Source: an uncultured Lachnospiraceae bacterium (lineage in GTDB: Bacteria > Bacillota > Clostridia > Lachnospirales > Lachnospiraceae). Taken from it: 34,111 nucleotides of DNA. Below the pieces are notes generated by a model, which was not told the origin of the DNA, searched no databases, and saw only the letters and a program-made list of their open reading frames with translations. Positions within the stretch are counted from its first letter, which is position 1; every line of letters starts with the position of its first letter. The stretch covers positions 1 through 34,111 of the forward strand of contig CATJJD010000051.1 in the NCBI GenBank assembly GCA_949740385.1, given 5' to 3'. Made by a program: the position numbers and the translations under genes. This document shows positions 20,119-27,906 of the stretch, piece after piece.

Positions 20119-22233
20119 ATGCCACGCAATCGCCTGATCCCCGTCATCACATGCATCATCTCCCTGTGCCTTGGCATCTGCACGGCGTATCTGACCTGCT
20201 CGAAACGTCTGGCACATGTGGACAACGCCGTGACCAACATTATTTATCAGTACAATTCCTTCGATCAGGCCGACTCCCGCATTACGCTCGTCACCATCGA
20301 CGATGCCAGCGAGGCGGTATACGGCCATTAAAGCGCCTGGTCCCGCAGCATTCTCTCGGATGTGGTGCGCACCGTGTCCGAAGACGGCGCCTCCGTCATC
20401 GGCCTGGATGTGGATCTGTCGAAGCCCGGCGCAGACGACGCGCTGCTGGCCGATGCCTGTGCCGACGCCGGCAATGTGATTGCCTTCGCCAGCGTCGCCT
20501 GGGGGGACAGCGAGGCGGCGGACGACGATTCCGACGGCGCGTTTTTCCGGCCCGGGGCGGCGGACGGCTCCGCGGACTGGAGCAGCCTGCAGGCGAGCGA
20601 TCTTTCTCTGCCCTCCCGGACACTGCTGGACACCGTAACGCCCGCCGTCGCTAACGCAACGAAACAGTCTGCGGACGGCAGTATAAGAAAGGCCGCCCTC
20701 TCCCTTCCGGTGGGCGGGAAAGACTACGACAGCTTTGCGGCCGCGGTATACCGGCGCAATCAGGAGGCCCTTGGGCTTTCCTGCCGTTTTCCCCGGACCG
20801 ACAGCGAGGATCTGTTCGGCTTCAACGTAATCTGGGACACAGGCAGCTACCAGAGGATTTCGGTGTGCGACCTCTTATCCGGCAGCTCCCCGCCGGAGCT
20901 GATCCGGGACCACATTGTAATCGTCGGCATGTATCAGGAGCTGCCCGGGCCGAAGCTTGTGGACAATGTCACCCTGCGCCGGGAATCCCAGGACATTCTG
21001 CTGCAGGCCTCCATGATCCAGTCGCTGTTAAAGCAGCGCACTGTAGAGGAGCTTCCGCCGGAGGCGCAGGCGGCGCTGTCCGCGTTTCTCATTGCGTCCT
21101 TCTACCTGATCGTGGCCAACCGGAAAATCTGGTTTATTCTGATCGCCTACAGCATTTTTGTGTCCGCATGCTACTCCGCGGCCATCACCGCCAACTTAAA
21201 CGGACAGCGCGTCCTTTTGCTTGTACCGCTTCTCGGCTCCGCCGCCGCCCTCGTTGTGATGCTGCTGCAGCACCTGCTTTTGTCCACCCTTGAACGCCGC
21301 CGGATGGAGAAAACCTTAAAGCTCTACATGGATTCCTCCGTCGTGGATCACATTAATGAGACGGACCCCACCAACCTTGCGGCTCTCTCGGCGCGAAAGG
21401 AGATCGCCATTCTCTTCGTGGATGTGCGCGGCTTTACGACGCTGTCGGAGCGCCTGCAGCCGGAGCAGGTGGTAGAAATATTAAATGCATATTTTACTAT
21501 TGTTGCAAACGCTGTAAATCGCTGGGGCGGGACACTGGATAAATTTATCGGGGACGCGGCCATGGCAATTTTCAACGCTCCCAGACCTCTTGCGGACTAC
21601 CGCTTTTACGCGGTCTGCGCCGCGGACGAAATCATTGAAGGATTTCAGGCTGTAAAAGGGGTTTACGAGAAGAAATTTCATCAGCATTTAAATATTGGAA
21701 TCGGAATTAACGCAGGCGTTGCCATTGTCGGAAACATCGGATGCTACAGCCGCATGGACTACACAGCAATCGGAGATGCGGTCAACACCGCCTCCCGGCT
21801 GGAGTCCAGCGCAGCGCCGGGACAGATTCTTGTCAGCGAGCCGGTGGCCGCCGCCCTGCGGGAAAGAGCAAAATTGAACTGCGTCGGAGAGCTTACCTTA
21901 AAGGGAAAGGCCCGCACCGTCAAAACCTACGAGGTTTCAAAAATTGACCGGCCGAAGCAGGCGCCTTTTGACCGCAAAGAGCTTCTGGAAAGCCTGATGG
22001 AGCAAAAGGACCGAATGGAGGACTTTCTCGAGGAAAACCGGGAGCGGGTCGGAGAGCTACTGGAGAAGCAGAAGGAGCAGGCCGAAGAGCTCATCGGTGA
22101 ACAGATGGAGCGGGTCGGGGAGCTTTTTGGAGAAACAGAAAGGAGCAGGCCGAAGAGCTCATCGGTGAGCACGCCTGCCGCCGGCAGAACACATAAACTG
22201 CAGATACAATCAGAGGAGGATTTCATAACATGA
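20119..22233 (+). pseudogene. CHASE2-domain class III adenylate/guanylate cyclase, interrupted by in-frame TAA
   Basis: N-terminal TM + ITLVTIDDASEAVYGH, TAA at 20329-20331, then same frame SAWSRSILSDVVRTVSEDGASVIGLDVDLSKPG. Three TM segments and an intact cyclase domain follow: IAILFVDVRGFTTLSERL, LDKFIGDAAMAIFNAP, MDYTAIGDAVNTASRLES. Confidence 0.88.
22042..22175 (+). repeat. 66-bp imperfect tandem duplication in the cyclase 3' end
   Basis: GAGCGGGTCGG(A/G)GAGCT...CAGAAGGAGCAGGCCGAAGAGCTCATCGGTGA(A/G)CA occurs at 22042 and again at 22108; second copy has 2 extra bases. Confidence 0.9.
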
Positions 22234-23021
22234 AGAAACTTTACTGCATTCCCTGTCCGGACAGAATTGCGGATTTTGTAAGCTTTGCCGGGGAGTATGA
22301 CGCCGGGTTTGAGTACAACGATTTCTTTCTCCCTGACGTGCTGGACAGCCCGGACCGGATTCAGGATCTTACCGACCTGTACCGGGCGCAGCCCAGAGAC
22401 CGCAGCGAGGATACCCTCCACGGCGCATTTCTCGACATGTGCGTCAATTCCTCGGACTCCCGCATATTTGCGGCCACCGATCTGCGCATTCACCAGAGCA
22501 TGGACATCGCGTCCTCTCTCGGCGTGAAGGCGGTGATCTTCCACACGAACCACATACCGAACTTCCGCCTGAAAAGCTACCGCAGAGAGTGGCTCGACCG
22601 AAACGAGACCTACTGGCGCAGGCTCCTTTCTGCGTATCCAGGGCTGTCTGTGTATATGGAAAATATGTTTGACGAGGAACCGGAGCTGCTGGCGCTTCTG
22701 GCCGCCCGCATGACGGACGAGCCGCGCTTTCGCGTCTGCTTCGACTTCGCCCACGCCTGCATATCTGGCACCTCTCCCCACATCTGGTGCCAGGCGCTTG
22801 CACCCTTCACCGGCCACATGCACATCAACGACAACGACGGCCTCGAGGACCCCCACCGTCCGGTCGGAAGCGGCAGCCTCCCCTGGGAAGCATACCGCAG
22901 CTTTATCGACTCCCTTCCGGAGGAAAAACGGCCGTCAGTGCTGATCGAGGTCCGCACGTACGAGGATCTGATGGCATCCGTCGCTTATATGAAGGAGAAA
23001 GGATTATTTCCTCTGCGGTAG
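22230..23021 (+). CDS. Sugar phosphate isomerase/epimerase-like TIM-barrel protein (AP endonuclease family 2 fold)
   Basis: 263 aa; ...VYMENMFDEEPELLALLAARM...FRVCFDFAHACI...HMHINDNDGLEDPHRPVGSGSLPW; metal-binding E/D/H residues typical of the fold; SD GAGGAGGA. Confidence 0.85.
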   Translation: MKKLYCIPCPDRIADFVSFAGEYDAGFEYNDFFLPDVLDSPDRIQDLTDLYRAQPRDRSEDTLHGAFLDMCVNSSDSRIFAATDLRIHQSMDIASSLGVKAVIFHTNHIPNFRLKSYRREWLDRNETYWRRLLSAYPGLSVYMENMFDEEPELLALLAARMTDEPRFRVCFDFAHACISGTSPHIWCQALAPFTGHMHINDNDGLEDPHRPVGSGSLPWEAYRSFIDSLPEEKRPSVLIEVRTYEDLMASVAYMKEKGLFPLR

Positions 23022-23094
23022 AAAGTGACCCTCCCCAGAGCCTGTTTATCCGGACACGGACAGCCGTCAGGCGTAAGGCTTACCAGCTCCATCT

Positions 23095-23625
23095 CTACCA
23101 GAGTACGCAGCAGGTAAACGTGATTGTCTGCGGCCCGTAATAGTATCCCGCGCCGGAATCCTCACAGATTTTTGACACAAAAAGTCCGCAGGCCTCCATG
23201 GACGGCATCTGCTTTTCGGGAAACCGGCACGGATTCGGATACGCGCAGCTTTCGCACAGGGTGCAGCTTCCGGCCGCCATCGGAAAGCAGTCCGGCTCCC
23301 TCTCCCGCATCCGCTCCGCGAAGGCGAAAAACCGCTCCTTCTGCAGCCGCTCGGTCTCCTGCATCGTCTCCACGTCAAAGTCGTCCTCCATCTGCCCGGT
23401 GGACTGCACAATAATTCCCCTCGCATATTTCCCCGCTTTTTTCTCCAGCTCCTCCAGCGTCCCGCAGCCCGGCGGGCAGGACCAGGACCTGCCGTATTTG
23501 CCGCAGCGGTTCTCCTCACACATTTTCCGCACTTCCTGTAAAAATTCCAGCTTCCCGGTATTCAGCTCGTGGGCGTGGGTAAATCCCAGCTCCCCGGCAA
23601 GCGCAATCGCCTCCTGTACCGTCAT
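23095..23625 (-). CDS. DUF2284 cysteine-rich metal-binding protein
   Basis: CEENRCGKYGRSWSCPPGCGTLEEL...GSCTLCESCAYPNPCRFPEKQMPSMEACGL; characteristic DUF2284 cysteine pattern. Confidence 0.85.
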   Translation of the reverse strand: MTVQEAIALAGELGFTHAHELNTGKLEFLQEVRKMCEENRCGKYGRSWSCPPGCGTLEELEKKAGKYARGIIVQSTGQMEDDFDVETMQETERLQKERFFAFAERMREREPDCFPMAAGSCTLCESCAYPNPCRFPEKQMPSMEACGLFVSKICEDSGAGYYYGPQTITFTCCVLW

Positions 23626-23670
23626 GCAGCGCTCCTCCTCTTCTCCGTAAAAATCCTGTATCAGAACATT

Positions 23671-25203
23671 TCATGCATCAAACATCATCGCTTCCATATA
23701 CGCGTCGTTAAACGCCCCGAGGCCGGACAGCTCATAATAGTCCATATTCCCCTGAATCCGGCGCAGCCGCTCTCTGGCTGCGCCGGATACAAGCGCAGCC
23801 GCCGCGCCCGCAGCAGCCGCATTGCCGACGACGGATGCAGAAGCCGAAAGCTCCGCCGGAATCAGCCCGATCCTTGCGGCGCTGGACACCCGGATAAAGC
23901 TGCCGAAGCCCCCCGCCAGCAAGAGCCGCTTCACCTGGCCGGCCCCGATGCCGTAAGTGTCAAGCAAAACCTTAGTCCCGGCGGCGATGGCCCCCTTTCC
24001 AAGCTGCAGCTTGCGCACGTCGGACTGGGAGATAAATACACGCTCCGTCAGCTGAAAAATCGGGCTTTCCTCCTCGTCCAGCGACAGATAGGGCAGACAG
24101 GCGGCCGGGATATCGTCCTCCCCCACCTCCAGCATCCGGCCCGTTTCATCCACAGCGCCCAGATCTAAAAGCATCGCAACCGCGTCGATCAGCCCCGACC
24201 CGCAGATGCCGGAGGCCTCGCCGCCCCCGATCACCTGGCACACCACCCGGCCGTCTCTCCATTCCACCGCAGAGACCGCCCCCGGCGCCGCCGTCATGCC
24301 GCAGTCGATCTGCGCTCCCTCAAAGGCCGGACCTGCCGCCGTCGAACAGCAGACGAGACGGTTCCCGCACCCAAGCGCCATCTCGCCGTTTGTCCCCACG
24401 TCGATGAGCAGCGTCACCTCGTTCGTCTCGTCCAGCCCCGCCGCCAGAACGTCCCCTGTAATATCGCCGCCCACATAGCCGGAAACCGCCGGAAGCACAT
24501 ATACCTCCCCGTCAAAGCCCAGATTCAGCTGCGCCGCCTCATAGCAGTCTCCGAACCGGGACACCGGCGTAAATGGCGAAACGCCCAGTCCCTGCGGGTC
24601 AAGTCCCGCCAGAAGATGGCACATGGTAGTGTTGGCCGCAATGGCCATGCGCCGGACTTCGCTGCGGTCCACGCCGGCTTTTTCGCATAATTTCCCTGTC
24701 AGCCGGGCGAGCTGCCCCTGCACCGTCTCCGTAAGCGCGGGAAGATGCCCCTCGGCCGCCGCCTGAATCCGGGAAATCACATCGGCCCCGTAAGTGCCCT
24801 GGGCGTTGCCCTCCCCCACCGTTGCGGCACAGGCTGCGTCCGAAAGCCGGATCAGATGGCAGACAACCGTGGTCGTACCGATGTCGCAGGCCACGCCGTA
24901 CCCCGTCAGCCCGGCGTCCGGGCAAAGCTGCACCGATTGCCCTTCCGTCTTCACCGAAAGCTCCTCCTCCTTCGGCAGAAAATATTCCTCCCCGTCCTTC
25001 GGATAAACCTGGCAGGCCAGCACCGGCTCCTTCGTTCCGTCAGCCGCCGCCCGCATGACCGTGCATTTTTTACACAGACCCTTTCCGCCGCAGGGTGCGT
25101 GCACCTGCCCCTGCCGGTTCTCCCAAAGAAGCGCAAGCAGCGTTTTGTCCGCCGCGGCCGCATACTCCTTTCTGCCGTCCTTTGTCCACACCGTAATCCC
25201 CAT
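23671..25203 (-). CDS. RACo/RamA-like corrinoid-protein reductive activase (2Fe-2S + ASKHA/DUF4445)
   Basis: Start set at MGITVWTKDGRKEY (SD GGAGGGAAGCG). N-terminal HAPCGGKGLCKKCTV...LACQ ferredoxin-type cluster; ASKHA motifs GVACDIGTTTVVCHL, LLIDVGTNGEMALG, GICGSGLIDAVAMLLDLGAVD. Confidence 0.88.
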   Translation of the reverse strand: MGITVWTKDGRKEYAAAADKTLLALLWENRQGQVHAPCGGKGLCKKCTVMRAAADGTKEPVLACQVYPKDGEEYFLPKEEELSVKTEGQSVQLCPDAGLTGYGVACDIGTTTVVCHLIRLSDAACAATVGEGNAQGTYGADVISRIQAAAEGHLPALTETVQGQLARLTGKLCEKAGVDRSEVRRMAIAANTTMCHLLAGLDPQGLGVSPFTPVSRFGDCYEAAQLNLGFDGEVYVLPAVSGYVGGDITGDVLAAGLDETNEVTLLIDVGTNGEMALGCGNRLVCCSTAAGPAFEGAQIDCGMTAAPGAVSAVEWRDGRVVCQVIGGGEASGICGSGLIDAVAMLLDLGAVDETGRMLEVGEDDIPAACLPYLSLDEEESPIFQLTERVFISQSDVRKLQLGKGAIAAGTKVLLDTYGIGAGQVKRLLLAGGFGSFIRVSSAARIGLIPAELSASASVVGNAAAAGAAAALVSGAARERLRRIQGNMDYYELSGLGAFNDAYMEAMMFDA

Positions 25204-25532
25204 CGCTTCCCTCCATAGCAATCCGCAAAAATTCTTCTGATACAAATCATACGCCGAACCTGTGACTGTCTCCGCAGCGCAGAGCTCTCTCCCGTCCGGT
25301 CTCTCTTTTTATTATACTGAACTGCCGCAAAATTACAACCGCAGAAAACAGACATTCACGCACTTGCCGCAATCAGGCTTGCCATAATCTGCCAGCGATG
25401 ACACAGATTAGTTGCCAACAGGCTTTTTTTTATAGACTTTCCGGGAAACATACCATATAATAGTCTGTAGTGCTTCCATGCATAGCCGAATCGGTATGGA
25501 TCGGAAATTTCGTAAAAAGAAAGGGTTTACTT

Positions 25533-26414
25533 ATGGAAGAAAATTTCAGGCAGACTGCCAACCGTGTCTCCGTCGTGAGCATCGTTGTCAATCTGCTTTT
25601 ATCCGTTTTTAAGCTTGTGGCCGGTGTGATCGCCCACTCCGGCGCCATGGTATCGGACGCCGTACACTCCGCATCCGACGTGTTTTCCACCGTCGTCGTG
25701 ATGATTGGCATCCGCGTCGCCGCAAAGGAGGCCGACGAAGAGCACCCTTACGGCCACGAGCGGCTGGAGTGCGTGGCGGCGATCATTCTTGCGACCATAC
25801 TTTTTGTCACGGGACTCTCCATCGGAGGCTCGGCCGTCGTCACCGTTTTGAGCGGCAGCTTCGAGAGCCTGAAGGCTCCGGGCATGCTGGCGCTTATTGC
25901 GGCCGCCGTGTCCATCGTCGTCAAGGAGGGCATGTTCTGGTACACAAGAAACAGCGCGGCCCATATCGACTCCGCCGCGCTGATGGCGGACGCCTGGCAC
26001 CACCGCTCGGACGCCCTCTCCTCCGTCGGCGCGCTCATCGGCATCGGCGGCGCAAGGCTTGGCTTTCCGGCGGCGGACGCCCTGGCGAGCCTTGTGATCT
26101 GCGTGTTTATCGTAAAGGCCGCCTACGATATTTTTAAGGACGCCGTGGACAAAATGGTGGATCACTCCTGGGATCGGGCCGAGGAACAGATCCTGCGGGA
26201 TTTTATCAAAAAGGAGGAGGGCGTCATCGACGTGGACAGCCTGCGCACCCGGGTGTTCGGCACAAGAATCTATGTGGACGTGGAGATCGCCGTGGACGGG
26301 GAGCTGACGCTGCGCCAGGCCCACGCCATCGCCGAGCGGGTGCACGACAACCTGGAATCCATGTTCGGCAAGGTCAAACACGTCATGGTACACGTCAATC
26401 CGTATGAATCGTAA
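25533..26414 (+). CDS. Cation diffusion facilitator family transporter
   Basis: MEENFRQTANRVSVVSIVVNLLLSVFKLVAGVIAHSGAMVSDAVHSASDVFSTVVVMIG...DEEHPYGHERLE...DAWHHRSDALSS: CDF HxxxD motifs. Confidence 0.95.
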   Translation: MEENFRQTANRVSVVSIVVNLLLSVFKLVAGVIAHSGAMVSDAVHSASDVFSTVVVMIGIRVAAKEADEEHPYGHERLECVAAIILATILFVTGLSIGGSAVVTVLSGSFESLKAPGMLALIAAAVSIVVKEGMFWYTRNSAAHIDSAALMADAWHHRSDALSSVGALIGIGGARLGFPAADALASLVICVFIVKAAYDIFKDAVDKMVDHSWDRAEEQILRDFIKKEEGVIDVDSLRTRVFGTRIYVDVEIAVDGELTLRQAHAIAERVHDNLESMFGKVKHVMVHVNPYES

Positions 26415-26434
26415 ACAACGGGGAGGTAACAACT

Positions 26435-27808
26435 ATGTATGACATTATCATTATCGGGGCCGGGCCAGGGGGGATTTTTTCCGCCTTCGAGCTGCTCCGG
26501 CAAAACAGCAGCCTGAAAATCGCCGCCTTCGACTGCGGCCATTCTCTCGAAAAGAGACACTGCCCCATCGACGGGGAACGGGTAAAAAGCTGCATCGGCT
26601 GTAAGAGCTGCGCCATCATGAACGGTTTCGGAGGAGCCGGCGCATTCTCCGACGGCAAGTACAACATCACAAACGATTTCGGCGGCACGCTCTATGAGTA
26701 CATCGGAAGAAAGAAGGCCTTTGAGCTGATGGAGTACGTGGACGACATCAACGTCTCCCACGGCGGCGAGGGAACCAGGATGTACTCCACCGCCGGAACC
26801 GGCTTAAAGAAAATATGCCTGCAGAACAAGCTGAAGCTTCTGGACGCCTCCGTGCGCCATCTGGGCACGGACATCAACTACGTGGTGCTGGAAAATCTCT
26901 ATCAGGAGCTTTCGGGGAAAATGGACTTTTTCTTCGACACGCCCGTGGAACAGATCGAGGTGCTGGAAGAAGGCTACCGCATCCACTGCAAGGACCGCAC
27001 CTTCGACTGCAGACGCTGCATTATCTCCGTGGGCCGCAGCGGCAGCAAGTGGATGGAGCGGGTGTGCGACCAGCTCTCGATTCCGACGAAATCCAACCGT
27101 GTGGACATCGGCGTGCGGGTGGAGCTTCCGGCGGTCATCTTCTCCCACCTGACGGACGAACTCTACGAGAGCAAAATTGTCTACCGCACCGAAAAGTTCG
27201 AGGACAATGTGCGCACCTTCTGCATGAACCCTTACGGCATCGTCGTGAACGAGAATACCAACGGCATCGTGACGGTCAACGGGCACAGCTATGAGAGCGC
27301 GGACCTGCGCACGGAGAACACCAACTTTGCGCTGCTTGTGGCCAAGCATTTCTCCGAGCCGTTCAAGGACAGCAACGGCTACGGCGAGAGCATCGCAAGA
27401 CTGTCCAACATGCTGGGAGGCGGTGTCATCGTCCAGCGGTTCGGCGATCTGGTGCGGGGCAGAAGAAGCAACGCCAAGCGCATCGAGGAGGGGCTTGTGA
27501 CGCCGACTTTGGCAGCGACCCCCGGCGATCTGAGCCTTGTGCTGCCGAAGCGCATTCTGGACGGCATCATCGAGATGATCTACGCCCTGGACAAGATCGC
27601 ACCCGGCACCGCAAACGACGACACGCTGCTCTACGGCGTGGAAGTCAAGTTCTACAACATGGAGGTGGAGCTGGACGAAAATCTGCAGTGCAGATACCCG
27701 GGCCTCTACATCATCGGGGACGGCAGCGGCGTGACCCACTCCCTGTCCCACGCCTCGGCCAGCGGCGTCTACGTGGCAAGGCATATCGCGCAGAACCTGC
27801 CTTCGTAA
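26435..27808 (+). CDS. NAD(P)/FAD-dependent dehydrogenase (COG2509-like)
   Basis: MYDIIIIGAGPGGIFSAFELL Rossmann motif; CPIDGERVKSCIGCKSCAIMNGFGGAGAFSDGKYN; C-terminal YPGLYIIGDGSGVTHSLSHASASGVYVARHI. Confidence 0.9.
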   Translation: MYDIIIIGAGPGGIFSAFELLRQNSSLKIAAFDCGHSLEKRHCPIDGERVKSCIGCKSCAIMNGFGGAGAFSDGKYNITNDFGGTLYEYIGRKKAFELMEYVDDINVSHGGEGTRMYSTAGTGLKKICLQNKLKLLDASVRHLGTDINYVVLENLYQELSGKMDFFFDTPVEQIEVLEEGYRIHCKDRTFDCRRCIISVGRSGSKWMERVCDQLSIPTKSNRVDIGVRVELPAVIFSHLTDELYESKIVYRTEKFEDNVRTFCMNPYGIVVNENTNGIVTVNGHSYESADLRTENTNFALLVAKHFSEPFKDSNGYGESIARLSNMLGGGVIVQRFGDLVRGRRSNAKRIEEGLVTPTLAATPGDLSLVLPKRILDGIIEMIYALDKIAPGTANDDTLLYGVEVKFYNMEVELDENLQCRYPGLYIIGDGSGVTHSLSHASASGVYVARHIAQNLPS

Positions 27809-27847
27809 AATATTCGCAATCAGCAGAAACAGCTCGTTTAAGCGATT

Positions 27848-27893
27848 GGGGCTGTCGGTAAACGACTCTTTTTCGTCATTTACCGACAGCCCC
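27848..27893. terminator. Bidirectional-type hairpin between convergent FAD dehydrogenase and leuA fusion
   Basis: GGGGCTGTCGGTAAA (27848-27862) / TTTACCGACAGCCCC (27879-27893), perfect 15-bp inverted repeat in the convergent intergenic gap. Confidence 0.85.
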
Positions 27894-27906
27894 TTCTGTC
27901 ATTCCG

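Noticed and set aside
20025-20654. 209-aa plus-strand ORF overlapping the CHASE2 cyclase in another frame
   Set aside because: Arg-rich out-of-frame translation; the CHASE2 homology lies in the 20119/20362 frame.
21927-22856. 309-aa minus-strand ORF spanning the cyclase tail and the TIM-barrel gene
   Set aside because: Spans two genes on the opposite strand, low-complexity Ser/Arg segment from the coiled-coil repeat; considered spurious.
25599-26432. 277-aa minus-strand ORF opposite the CDF transporter
   Set aside because: Shadow ORF with His/Asp-rich composition; no domain signature.
26804-27784. 326-aa minus-strand ORF opposite the FAD dehydrogenase
   Set aside because: Shadow ORF; His/Val/Ala-rich with no recognisable domain, fully overlapping a motif-supported CDS.
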